From positions 124,001 to 188,000 of the forward strand of contig NZ_KQ947994.1 of the NCBI RefSeq assembly GCF_001513975.1: 64,000 nt of DNA, in the 5' to 3' direction. The position numbers were made by a program, and so were the translations under genes. Below are positions 46,573-55,352 of this stretch, in pieces. Every line of letters begins with the position of its first letter. Within the stretch, counting starts at the first letter, position 1. The DNA is from Streptomyces curacoi (lineage in GTDB: Bacteria > Actinomycetota > Actinomycetes > Streptomycetales > Streptomycetaceae). The notes beneath the pieces are model-generated. The model had not been told where the DNA came from. It worked only from the letters and a program-made list of their open reading frames with translations, and searched no databases.

Positions 46573-48461
46573 CGGTGCAGACCTCGACGACGAGGCTCAC
46601 GGTCGCGCAGGCGCTCGTCCGCTTCCTGTCCGCCCAGTACACCGAGCGCGACGGCGTACGGCAGCGCCTGATCGGCGCCACCTGGGGCATCTTCGGCCAT
46701 GGCAACGTGGCCGGGATCGGCCAGGCGCTCATCGAGCACGCCGACGTCATGCCGTACCACCAGGGCCGCAACGAACAGGCGATGGTGCACGCGGCGGTCG
46801 GTTACGCCAGGCAGTCGAACCGCCTGTCCACCCATGCGGTGACCACCTCCATCGGCCCGGGCGCCACCAACCTCGTCACCGGCGCCGCCCTCGCCACCGT
46901 CAACCACCTCCCGGTGCTGCTCCTCCCCGGCGACATCTTCGCCACCCGCCCCGCCGACCCGGTCCTCCAGCAGCTGGAGGTGCCGTACGCCGGCGATGTC
47001 TCGGTCAACGACTGTCTGCGCCCGGTGTCGAAGTACTTCGACCGGATCACCCGGCCGCAGGCCCTGATCCCCTCCGCCCTCAACGCCATGCGGGTGCTGA
47101 CGGACCCCGTCGAGACCGGCGCCGTGACGCTGGCGCTTCCGCAGGACGTGCAGGCCGAGGCCTACGACTGGCCCGACGACTTCTTCGCCGAGCGCACCTG
47201 GGTGGTCCGCCGCCCGGGCGCCGACCCGACCGAACTCGCCGAGGCCGTGCGGGCGATCCGGGCAGCGAAGAGGCCCCTGGTCGTCGCGGGCGGCGGCGTC
47301 CACCACAGCCGCGCCGAGGCGGCCCTCGCGGAGTTCGCGGAGGTCACCCGCATCCCGGTCGCCGCCACCCAGGCCGGCAAGGGCTCCCTGCGCTGGGACC
47401 ACCCCCAGGACGTCGGCGGAGTCGGCCACACCGGCACCGCCACCGCCGACGAACTCGCCCGCACCGCCGACCTGGTGATCGGCGTCGGCACCCGCTACAC
47501 CGACTTCACCACCGCCTCCGGCACCCTCTTCGCCGGCGCGGGCGTCCGCTTCCTCAACCTCAACATCGCGCCCTTCGACGGCCACAAGCTCGCCGGGATG
47601 CCGCTGATCGCGGACGCCCGCACCGGCCTGGAGGAGCTGACCGAGAGGCTGGAGATGCACCAACACCGGGTCGCGCCGTCGTACGTCACCGAGTACACCG
47701 AGGACAAGGAGCGCTGGGAGCAGCGCGTCGACGCCTGCTACGAGGCCGACGAGCCGGACGTACGGCCGACGCAGCCGCAGGTGCTGGGCGCGCTGGACGC
47801 GATCGTCGACGAGTCGGACGTGATCATCAACGCGGCCGGCTCCCTCCCCGGCGATCTGCACAAGCTGTGGCGGGCGCGCTCGCGCGACCAGTACCACGTG
47901 GAGTACGGCTACTCCTGCATGGGCTACGAGATCCCGGCCGCGATCGGCGTGAAGCTGGCGGCCCCGGACCGGCCCGTGTGGGCGCTGGTCGGTGACGGCA
48001 CCTATCTGATGATGCCGACGGAGCTCGTGACCGCCGTGCAGGAGGGCGTCGCGATCAAGGTGGTACTCGTGCAGAACCACGGGTACGCGTCCATCGGTGG
48101 CCTGTCGGAGACGGTGGGCGGCGAGCGGTTCGGCACGGCGTACCGGTTCCCGTCGGACGACGGTACGCACACCGGCGCGCCGCTGCCGGTGGATCTCGCC
48201 GCCAACGCCGCGAGCCTCGGGATGCGGGTGCTGCGCGCGAAGACCGTACGGGACCTGCGCGAGGCGCTCGCCGAGGCCCGCGCGGCCGACACTCCCACAT
48301 GTGTCTACGTCGAGACCGAAACGGCAGACACAGTGTCGGGCGCGCCGCCCGCGCAGGCCTGGTGGGATGTTCCTGTGGCCGAGACCGCGACACGGCCGTC
48401 GGCGGTCAAGGCACGTGAGCTGTACGAACGGCACGTCTCGACCCGACGCCGCCATCTGTGA
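46569..48461 (+). CDS. iolD: 3D-(3,5/4)-trihydroxycyclohexane-1,2-dione hydrolase IolD
   Basis: A 630-residue thiamine diphosphate enzyme. N-terminal domain: ALVRFLSAQYTERDGVRQRLIGATWGIFGHGNVAGIGQALIEHADVMPYHQGRNEQAMVHAAVGYARQSNRLSTHAVTTSIGPGATN, with the ThDP-activating Glu in GRNEQ. The C-terminal cofactor motif is ALVGDGTYLMMPTELVTAVQEGVAIKVVLVQNHGYASIGG. IolD opens the ring to give 5-deoxy-D-glucuronate, the substrate of IolB. The start ATG 46569 overlaps the iolB remnant stop. Confidence 0.95.
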   Translation: MTVQTSTTRLTVAQALVRFLSAQYTERDGVRQRLIGATWGIFGHGNVAGIGQALIEHADVMPYHQGRNEQAMVHAAVGYARQSNRLSTHAVTTSIGPGATNLVTGAALATVNHLPVLLLPGDIFATRPADPVLQQLEVPYAGDVSVNDCLRPVSKYFDRITRPQALIPSALNAMRVLTDPVETGAVTLALPQDVQAEAYDWPDDFFAERTWVVRRPGADPTELAEAVRAIRAAKRPLVVAGGGVHHSRAEAALAEFAEVTRIPVAATQAGKGSLRWDHPQDVGGVGHTGTATADELARTADLVIGVGTRYTDFTTASGTLFAGAGVRFLNLNIAPFDGHKLAGMPLIADARTGLEELTERLEMHQHRVAPSYVTEYTEDKERWEQRVDACYEADEPDVRPTQPQVLGALDAIVDESDVIINAAGSLPGDLHKLWRARSRDQYHVEYGYSCMGYEIPAAIGVKLAAPDRPVWALVGDGTYLMMPTELVTAVQEGVAIKVVLVQNHGYASIGGLSETVGGERFGTAYRFPSDDGTHTGAPLPVDLAANAASLGMRVLRAKTVRDLREALAEARAADTPTCVYVETETADTVSGAPPAQAWWDVPVAETATRPSAVKARELYERHVSTRRRHL

Positions 48462-48475
48462 AGGAGTAACTGGGC

Positions 48476-49978
48476 ATGACGAAGATCGTCAACCACTGGA
48501 TCGGCGGCAAGACCGTCGAAGGCGCGTCGGGCACGTTCGGGCCGGTCACCGACCCGGCCACCGGCGCGGTCACCACGAAGGTCGCGTTCGCCACGGTGGA
48601 CGAGGTGGACGCGGCGGTCGCGGCCGCCAAGGAGGCCTTCGTGACCTGGGGCCAGTCCTCGCTGGCCCAGCGGACCTCGATCCTGTTCAAGTTCCGGGCG
48701 CTGCTGGACGCCCACCGCGACGAGATCGCCGGGCTGATCACCGCCGAGCACGGCAAGGTGCACTCCGACGCCCTCGGTGAGGTGGCGCGCGGTCTGGAGA
48801 TCGTCGACCTCGCGTGCGGTATCAACGTGCAGCTGAAGGGCGAGCTGTCCACGCAGGTCGCGAGCCGTGTCGACGTGGCCTCGATCCGGCAGCCGCTCGG
48901 TGTCGTCGCGGGCATCACGCCGTTCAACTTCCCGGCGATGGTGCCGATGTGGATGTTCCCCATCGCCATCGCGTGCGGCAACACCTTCGTGCTGAAGCCG
49001 TCGGAGAAGGACCCGTCGGCATCGCTGAAGATCGCCGAGCTGCTCGCCGAGGCGGGTCTGCCGGACGGCGTCTTCAACGTCGTCCACGGCGACAAGGTGG
49101 CCGTCGACCGCCTCCTGGAGCACCCGGACGTCAAGGCCGTCTCCTTCGTCGGCTCGACCCCGATCGCCCGCTACATCCACACCACCGCCTCCGCCAACGG
49201 CAAGCGCGTCCAGGCTCTCGGCGGCGCCAAGAACCACATGCTGGTCCTGCCGGACGCCGACCTGGACGCGGCGGCGGACGCGGCCGTCTCAGCGGCGTAC
49301 GGCTCCGCGGGCGAGCGCTGCATGGCCATCTCCGCCGTCGTCGCGGTCGGCTCGATCGGCGACGAGCTGGTGGAGAAGATCCGCGAGCGCGCCGAGAAGA
49401 TCAAGATCGGGCCCGGCAACGACCCGACCTCCGAGATGGGCCCCCTGATCACCGCCGCGCACCGCGACAAGGTGGCCTCCTACGTGACGGGCGCCGCGGC
49501 CGAGGGCGCCGAGGTGGTCCTGGACGGCACCGGCTACACGGTCGAGGGCTTCGAGGACGGCCACTGGATCGGCATCTCGCTGCTGGACAAGGTGCCGACC
49601 AGCGCGAAGGCCTACCAGGACGAGATCTTCGGCCCGGTCCTGTGCGTGCTGCGCGCCGAGACGTACGAGGAGGGCGTGGCTCTCATCAACGCCTCGCCGT
49701 TCGGCAACGGCACCGCGATCTTCACCCGGGACGGCGGCGCCGCCCGCCGCTTCCAGCTGGAGATCGAGGCCGGCATGGTCGGCGTGAACGTCCCGATCCC
49801 GGTCCCCGTCGGCTACCACAGCTTCGGCGGCTGGAAGGACTCCCTCTTCGGCGACCACCACATCTACGGCAACGACGGCACGCACTTCTACACCCGCGGC
49901 AAGGTCGTCACCACCCGCTGGCCCGACCCGGCCGACGCCCCGTCCGGCGTCGACCTGGGCTTCCCGCGCAACCACTGA
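48476..49978 (+). CDS. mmsA: CoA-acylating methylmalonate-semialdehyde dehydrogenase (IolA)
   Basis: A 500-residue aldehyde dehydrogenase: NHWIGGKTVEGASGTFGPVTDPATGAVTTKVAFATVDEVDAAVAAAKEAF, QPLGVVAGITPFNFPAMVPMWMFPIAIACGNTFVLKPSEKDPSAS, LGGAKNHMLVLPDADLDAAADAAVSAAYGSAGERCMAIS with catalytic Cys at about 282, and VGVNVPIPVPVGYHSFGGWKDSLFGD. The GERCMA and FSFGG-like pattern marks the MmsA/IolA group, which turns malonate semialdehyde to acetyl-CoA, the last inositol step. It follows iolD by 14 bases and ends with a hairpin. Confidence 0.95.
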   Translation: MTKIVNHWIGGKTVEGASGTFGPVTDPATGAVTTKVAFATVDEVDAAVAAAKEAFVTWGQSSLAQRTSILFKFRALLDAHRDEIAGLITAEHGKVHSDALGEVARGLEIVDLACGINVQLKGELSTQVASRVDVASIRQPLGVVAGITPFNFPAMVPMWMFPIAIACGNTFVLKPSEKDPSASLKIAELLAEAGLPDGVFNVVHGDKVAVDRLLEHPDVKAVSFVGSTPIARYIHTTASANGKRVQALGGAKNHMLVLPDADLDAAADAAVSAAYGSAGERCMAISAVVAVGSIGDELVEKIRERAEKIKIGPGNDPTSEMGPLITAAHRDKVASYVTGAAAEGAEVVLDGTGYTVEGFEDGHWIGISLLDKVPTSAKAYQDEIFGPVLCVLRAETYEEGVALINASPFGNGTAIFTRDGGAARRFQLEIEAGMVGVNVPIPVPVGYHSFGGWKDSLFGDHHIYGNDGTHFYTRGKVVTTRWPDPADAPSGVDLGFPRNH

Positions 49979-49992
49979 GGGTTTTTTCGCTC

Positions 49993-50019
49993 GGCGCCCT
50001 GCGGTTCCCGTAGGGCGCC
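49993..50019 (+). terminator. Hairpin terminator after mmsA
   Basis: GGCGCCCT (49993-50000) pairs with AGGGCGCC (50012-50019); the loop bases can extend the stem. It starts 15 bases past the mmsA stop. The T-run (TTTTTT, 49982-49987) lies before, not after, the stem. Confidence 0.7.
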
Positions 50020-50070
50020 AAGAAACCTCTTCTGACTGACCTGTGATGCTCAGATGATCAGCCAGAGCAC

Positions 50071-50092
50071 TCCGTAGCTACGGATTCCGTAG
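50071..50092. promoter_or_regulatory. Overlapping palindromes upstream of the APC permease
   Basis: TCCGTAGCTACGGA (50071-50084) is a perfect palindrome, and TACGGATTCCGTA (50079-50091) is a second one sharing the middle half-site. Three TCCGTAG half-sites in 22 bases suggest cooperative binding of a regulator of the permease gene. Confidence 0.65.
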
Positions 50093-50171
50093 GTAAACAG
50101 ACATTGACGTGACGGTTTTCGTCGGGGTTCCATGCAGCCAATCCGCTGCCCGAGTCGATCGGAACCGCCGT

Positions 50172-51560
50172 ATGACCGACACGCTCCGCCCTGTCGAGAC
50201 CGCCGTCGTCGAGGCGCCCGACAGCCCCCAGAAGCTCAAGCGCTCCATCGGGGTCGTCGGCGGCACCCTGCTGACCATCTCCTGCGTGACGCCCGCCTCG
50301 ACCCTCTTCGTGGTCGTCCCCGACCTGTTCGGCTCGCTCGGCACGGCCACCGCGCTCACGATCGCCATCGGCTCGCTCCTCTGCATCGCCGTGGCGTTCT
50401 GCTACTCGGAGCTGGGCACCCTCATCCCCAGCGCGGGCGGCGAGTACGCGATGGTGTCCACGCTGGCCGGCCGGCTGGCGGGCTGGCTGGTCTTCGTACT
50501 GTCACTCCTGGTCGTCATGGTCGTCCCGCCGGTGATCGCGATGGGCACGGCCGACTACCTCGCCCCGATCGCCGACCTCGACCCGTCCATGACCGCCGCC
50601 GGGGTCATGCTGCTCGCCACCCTCGCCGGCCTGCTCGACCTGCGCGCCAACGCCTGGATCACCGGCGTCTTCCTGGTCCTGGAGGTCGTCGCCGCGGCCG
50701 TGGTGGCGGTGCTGGGCTTCGCCCACGCCGAGCGCGGCCCCGACAGCCTGCTGTCGATGCGGGTGGCCGGCGCCGACGGCGGCACCGACACGGTGACGGC
50801 CATCCTGATCGTCTCCGGGCTCGCGATCGCCCTCTTCGTCACCCAGGGCTTCTCGACCGCCGTCTACCTCTCCGAGGAGATGGAGAACCCCCGCCGCAAC
50901 GTCGCCCGCACGGTCCTGGCCACCCTCGGCATCTCCGCCGCGATCATCCTGGTCCCGGTCGTCGCCATCACTCTGGGCGCATCGGACATCGAGGCACTGA
51001 CCGGCGGCGATCTGAGCACCATGGTCACCGCCTGGTCCAACTCCGCCGTCGGCACCTTCGTCAGCCTCTGCGTGGCCCTCGCGATCATCAACGCGGGCAT
51101 CGTCATGGTCATCCAGAACTCCCGCGTCCTGTTCGCCTCGGCCCGTGACAAGGCCTGGCCCGAGCCGGTGAACCACGTCCTCGCCAAGCTCGGCCGCTTC
51201 GGCTCCCCGTGGGTCGCGACCCTGGCGGTGGGCGTGCCCGGCGCCGCCCTGTGCTTCGTCGACCTCGACACCCTGTACGGCGTCACGGGCGTCTCGGTGA
51301 CCGGCATGTACCTCCTCGTCGCGATCGCCGCGCTGCTGGCCCGCCGCGGCGCCCACCAGCACACGCCGGCCTGGCGGATGCCGCTGTGGCCCGCGATGCC
51401 GGTCCTGCTGATCGTGGTCCTCGTGTACATCCTCAGCCAGCAGGAGACGGGACACCTGCTGTGGACGGGCGGCATCACGGCGGTGGCGACCCTGTACTGG
51501 GCGCTGTACCTGCGCCCCCGCAGGGAAACCCGCTGGCTGGTGTCGATCCCGGAGGCGTGA
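50172..51560 (+). CDS. APC family amino acid/polyamine permease
   Basis: A 462-residue transporter with about 12 helices: KLKRSIGVVGGTLLTISCVTPASTLFVVVPDLFGSLGTATALTIAIGSLLCIAVAFCYSELGTLIPSAGGEYAMVSTLAGRLAGWLVFVLSLL, FSTAVYLSEEMENPRRNVARTVLATLG, NSRVLFASARDKAWPEPVNHVLAKLGRFGSPWVATL. This is the APC amino acid permease pattern; substrate unknown. Start ATG 50172 (MTDTLRPVE) is chosen as a normal N terminus; an in-frame GTG at 50109 is possible but close to the operator. Confidence 0.88.
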   Translation: MTDTLRPVETAVVEAPDSPQKLKRSIGVVGGTLLTISCVTPASTLFVVVPDLFGSLGTATALTIAIGSLLCIAVAFCYSELGTLIPSAGGEYAMVSTLAGRLAGWLVFVLSLLVVMVVPPVIAMGTADYLAPIADLDPSMTAAGVMLLATLAGLLDLRANAWITGVFLVLEVVAAAVVAVLGFAHAERGPDSLLSMRVAGADGGTDTVTAILIVSGLAIALFVTQGFSTAVYLSEEMENPRRNVARTVLATLGISAAIILVPVVAITLGASDIEALTGGDLSTMVTAWSNSAVGTFVSLCVALAIINAGIVMVIQNSRVLFASARDKAWPEPVNHVLAKLGRFGSPWVATLAVGVPGAALCFVDLDTLYGVTGVSVTGMYLLVAIAALLARRGAHQHTPAWRMPLWPAMPVLLIVVLVYILSQQETGHLLWTGGITAVATLYWALYLRPRRETRWLVSIPEA

Positions 51561-51690
51561 GCGCCCCGCAGGGGCGCCCGCCGTACCACGAACGCGGTAC
51601 ACGAGAGCGGCCCTGTACCTCCACGGAAGGGGCCGGGATTCGGCCTTCGGTCGATAACTTGCCGACAGGTTGGCCCCGTACCGTTGACGC

Positions 51691-54345
51691 ATGAATCTTC
51701 GACTGCCCGGACTGGGTGGGCTACGGAGGCCGCGGCGGCTCATGGCCGCCGCGGCCGCTGTCGTCGTCATCGCCGGTGCCGGAACATGGACGGCCGTCGC
51801 CGACGACGACGCGCCTTCGGTACGGCGCGCCGACCGGGTCGTGGACATGGGCGACGGGGTACGCATCGACACCTCGTACTTCACCTCCGGCACCTCGGGA
51901 CGCCGGCCGGCCGTCCTGCTGGGACACGGCTTCGGCGGCAGCAAGAACGACGTCCGCCAGCAGGCCGAGGACCTCGCCCGGGACGGTTACGCCGTCCTGA
52001 CCTGGTCGGCCCGCGGCTTCGGCAGGTCGACCGGCAAGATCGGGCTGAACGACCCGAAGGGCGAGGTCGCCGACGTCTCCAAGCTGCTCGACTGGCTGGC
52101 GAAGCAGCCCCAGGTCGAGCTCGACAAGGCCGGTGACCCGCGGGTCGGCATGGCGGGCGGCTCCTACGGCGGAGCCATCGCCCTGCTCGCCGCCGGGTAC
52201 GACGACCGGGTGGACGCCATCGCCCCGGCGATCACGTACTGGAACCTCGCCGACGCCCTGTTCCCGAACGGCGTGTTCAAGAAGCTCTGGGCCGGCATCT
52301 TCGTCAACACCGGCGGCGGCTGCGGCAGGTTCGAGAAGCAGATCTGCGCGATGTACGACCGGGTCGCCGAGTCCGGCACCCCGGACGCGCAGGCCCGCGC
52401 CATGCTGGAGGAGCGCTCGCCGTCCGCGGTCGGCGACCGCATCAAGGTGCCCACGCTGCTGGTGCAGGGCCAGTCCGACTCCCTGTTCCCGCTGGACCAG
52501 GCCGACGCCGCCGCGAAGGCGATCCGCGCCAACGGGGCGCCCGTCGATGTCGACTGGATCGCGGGCGGCCATGACGGCGGCGACATGGAGACGGGCCGGA
52601 TCCAGGAGCGCGTGCGGTCCTGGTTCGACCGCTACCTCAAGGACGACAAGAGCGCCGACACCGGCTCCGCGTTCCGCGTCACCCGCACCCTCGGCACCGG
52701 CACCGGGGACGGCGAACCCCGGCTGAGCGGTGTCAGCGCGGACAAGTACCCCGGCCTGGAGGGCGACCAGCGCTCGATCGCCCTCACCGGGCGGGAGCAG
52801 AGCTTCGCCAACCCGGCCGGCGCCAACCCGCCCGCCGTGTCCGCGCTGCCCGGCCTGGGCAACGCCGGGGGCCTCGCCCAGCTGTCCTCGCTCGGGGTCG
52901 GTGTGTCCCTCGACTTCCCGGGACAGTACGCCGCGTTCGAGTCGGCCCTCGTCCGGGACGACCTCCAGATCACCGGGTCGCCGAAGGTCACCGTCCATGT
53001 GAAGGCCACGAGCGACGACGCCGTGCTCTTCGCCAAGCTGTACGACGTCGGCCCGGGCGGCGCGACCGGCCAGGTGCTGCCCTCGCAGCTGATCGAGCCC
53101 CTCAGGGTCGAGGGCGCGAAGGCCGGCAAGGACGTCACGATCACCCTCCCGGCGATCGACCACGAGATCGACGACGGCCACCGCCTGCGCCTGGTCCTCG
53201 CCTCCACCGACCTCGGCTACGCCTCCCCGACGGCCCCCGCGACGTACACCGTCTCCCTGAAGGGCGACCTCAAGGTGCCGACGGCGCTCGGTGACACGAA
53301 CGCACCGCCGTCGCTGCCCGCCTGGGTGTGGTGGCTGCCGCTCGCCGGCGCGCTGGTCGCGCTCGCGCTGGTGGTGACCGGACGGCGCCGTACGGCGGCA
53401 CCCGCCGCCCCCGACCCCGCCCTTGCCGAAGTGCCGCTCCAGATCACGGACCTGAGCAAGCGCTACGCGAAGTCCGCCGACCGTTACGCCGTCAAGGACC
53501 TGTCCTTCCGGGTGGAGAAGGGCCAGGTGCTCGGTCTGCTCGGTCCGAACGGCGCGGGCAAGACCACGACCCTGCGCATGCTGATGGGCCTGATCAAGCC
53601 GGACGGCGGCGAGATCCGCGTCTTCGGCCACGCCATCGCGCCGGGCGCCCCCGTGCTCTCCCGCGTCGGCGCCTTCGTCGAGGGCGCGGGCTTCCTGCCG
53701 CACCTGTCCGGCCGGGAGAACCTGGAGCTGTACTGGCGCGCCACCGGGCGCCCGCCCGAGGACGCCCACATGGACGAGGCCCTGCAGATCGCGGGGCTCG
53801 GCGACGCGCTCGCCCGGGCGGTGCGCACCTACTCCCAGGGCATGCGCCAGCGCCTCGCCATCGCCCAGGCCATGCTCGGCCTGCCGGACCTGCTCATCCT
53901 CGACGAACCGACCAACGGCCTCGACCCGCCCCAGATCCGCGAGATGCGCGAGGTGATGATCCGCTACGCCGCCGCCGGGCGCACGGTCATCGTCTCCAGC
54001 CACCTCCTCGCGGAGGTCGAGCAGACCTGCACCCACCTGGTGGTCATGGACCACGGGCAGCTCGTCCAGGCGGGCCCGGTCGAGGACATCGTCGGCTCGG
54101 GCGACACCCTCCTGGTGGGCACGGCCACGCCCGTGGACGAGCCCGTCGTCGAGAAGGTCGCCGCCCTGCCGGGCGTCGCCTCGGCCGTACGCGCCGACGA
54201 GGGCCTGCTGGTCCAGCTCGACGCCGACGGCACCCCGCAGCGCCTGGTCGCCGAACTCGTACGACTGGACGTGCCCGTGCAGTCGGTCGGCCCGCACCGC
54301 CGCCTGGAGGACGCCTTCCTCACCCTGATCGGAGCCGAAGCATGA
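51691..54345 (+). CDS. S15-type serine hydrolase fused to an ABC transporter ATPase
   Basis: An 884-residue fusion. Residues about 17-38 are a signal anchor (RLMAAAAAVVVIAGAGTWTAV). Residues about 45-330 are an alpha/beta hydrolase of the X-Pro peptidase S15/CocE type, with predicted triad Ser158 (AGGSYGG), Asp263 (GQSDSLF) and His294 (GGHDGG). Residues about 350-530 form the PepX C-terminal jelly-roll. A second membrane helix (about 545-565, WVWWLPLAGALVALALVV) leads to a cytoplasmic ABC ATPase: GLLGPNGAGKTTT (Walker A, about 617), YSQGMRQRLAIAQAMLGLPDLLILDEPTNGLDPPQ, SSHLLAEVEQTC. The frame is unbroken. The permease follows with an ATGA overlap. Role unknown: a hydrolase physically coupled to an exporter. 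Confidence 0.92.
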   Translation: MNLRLPGLGGLRRPRRLMAAAAAVVVIAGAGTWTAVADDDAPSVRRADRVVDMGDGVRIDTSYFTSGTSGRRPAVLLGHGFGGSKNDVRQQAEDLARDGYAVLTWSARGFGRSTGKIGLNDPKGEVADVSKLLDWLAKQPQVELDKAGDPRVGMAGGSYGGAIALLAAGYDDRVDAIAPAITYWNLADALFPNGVFKKLWAGIFVNTGGGCGRFEKQICAMYDRVAESGTPDAQARAMLEERSPSAVGDRIKVPTLLVQGQSDSLFPLDQADAAAKAIRANGAPVDVDWIAGGHDGGDMETGRIQERVRSWFDRYLKDDKSADTGSAFRVTRTLGTGTGDGEPRLSGVSADKYPGLEGDQRSIALTGREQSFANPAGANPPAVSALPGLGNAGGLAQLSSLGVGVSLDFPGQYAAFESALVRDDLQITGSPKVTVHVKATSDDAVLFAKLYDVGPGGATGQVLPSQLIEPLRVEGAKAGKDVTITLPAIDHEIDDGHRLRLVLASTDLGYASPTAPATYTVSLKGDLKVPTALGDTNAPPSLPAWVWWLPLAGALVALALVVTGRRRTAAPAAPDPALAEVPLQITDLSKRYAKSADRYAVKDLSFRVEKGQVLGLLGPNGAGKTTTLRMLMGLIKPDGGEIRVFGHAIAPGAPVLSRVGAFVEGAGFLPHLSGRENLELYWRATGRPPEDAHMDEALQIAGLGDALARAVRTYSQGMRQRLAIAQAMLGLPDLLILDEPTNGLDPPQIREMREVMIRYAAAGRTVIVSSHLLAEVEQTCTHLVVMDHGQLVQAGPVEDIVGSGDTLLVGTATPVDEPVVEKVAALPGVASAVRADEGLLVQLDADGTPQRLVAELVRLDVPVQSVGPHRRLEDAFLTLIGAEA

Positions 54346-55208
54346 GCAAGCTCGCCGAGCCGCCCGTCGAGGTCGCCGACGGCTACCGCGCGGGCCGCAC
54401 CCTGCCCTTCCGGGTCGAGCTGGTCCGGCAGCTGAAGCGGCGCCGCACGCTCGTCATGGGCGGCATCCTGTTCGCCCTGCCGATCGTGCTGCTCGTCGCC
54501 TTCCAGGTGGGCGGCGAGCCGGGCGAGGCCAACGACCGCATGAACCTCATGGACACGGCCACCGTGTCCGGGGCCAACTTCGCGGCCGTCAACCTGTTCG
54601 CCTCCGCGGGCTTCCTGCTCGTCATCCCCGTGGCGCTGTTCTGCGGGGACACGGTCGCCTCGGAGGCGAGCTGGTCGTCCCTGCGCTATCTGCTCGCGGC
54701 GCCCGTGCCCCGGGGCCGGCTGCTGTGGTCCAAGCTCGCCGTCGGACTGAGCCTCAGCCTGGCCGCGCTCGTCCTGCTCCCGGTGGTCGCCCTCGCCGTC
54801 GGCACGGCGGCCTACGGCTGGGGCCCGCTCCAGTTGCCCACCGGCGGCGCCCTGGACACCGGTACGGCGGCTCAGCGCCTGCTGATCGTCGTGGCGTACA
54901 TCATGGTGTCCCAACTGGTCACCGCGGCCCTCGCGTTCTGGCTGTCGACCCGGACGGACGCACCGCTCGGCGCGGTCGGCGGCGCGGTGTTCCTGACCAT
55001 CATCGGCAACGTCCTCGACGAGGTGACCGCCCTCGGCGACTGGCGCCACTTCCTGCCCGCGCACTGGCAGTACGCCTGGCTCGACGCCGTACGGCCACAA
55101 CTGGAGTGGTCCGACATGATCCAGGGCACGTCGCTGTCGGTAACGTACGCCGTCGTGCTGTTCGCCCTGGCCTTCCGCGGTTTCGCCCGCAAGGACATCG
55201 TGTCGTAG
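54342..55208 (+). CDS. ABC transporter permease (ABC-2 type), partner of the fusion protein
   Basis: A 288-residue membrane protein with six hydrophobic segments: LVRQLKRRRTLVMGGILFALPIVLLVAFQV, LFASAGFLLVIPVALFCGDTVASEASWSSLRYLLAAPVPRGRLLWSKLAVGLSLSLAALVLLPVVALAVG, LIVVAYIMVSQLVTAALAFWLSTRTDAPLGAVGGAVFLTIIGNVLDEV, SLSVTYAVVLFALAFRGFARKDI. The early SLRYLLAAPVPRGRLLWSK loop is typical of ABC-2 permeases that work with single-domain ATPases. It overlaps the hydrolase-ATPase gene by four bases and surely forms one complex with it. Confidence 0.92.
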   Translation: MSKLAEPPVEVADGYRAGRTLPFRVELVRQLKRRRTLVMGGILFALPIVLLVAFQVGGEPGEANDRMNLMDTATVSGANFAAVNLFASAGFLLVIPVALFCGDTVASEASWSSLRYLLAAPVPRGRLLWSKLAVGLSLSLAALVLLPVVALAVGTAAYGWGPLQLPTGGALDTGTAAQRLLIVVAYIMVSQLVTAALAFWLSTRTDAPLGAVGGAVFLTIIGNVLDEVTALGDWRHFLPAHWQYAWLDAVRPQLEWSDMIQGTSLSVTYAVVLFALAFRGFARKDIVS

Positions 55209-55352
55209 GTCAACGGAGGATCACCCACCGGTCTCGGCAAGCGGCCTTCGTGCCCTCTTCGAGACTCATCCGCAACGCTCCGTAGCGCACGTTCCGGCCC
55301 CCTGGCCCGTCACAGTCACAGAAGTCGACGTCAACGGACCCAGGGGGAACGG

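Noticed and set aside
51721..54297. Very long open frame antisense to the hydrolase-ATPase fusion
   Set aside because: High GC at third positions opens the opposite frame. Its translation is compositionally biased and has no domain pattern, while the sense strand encodes clear motifs.
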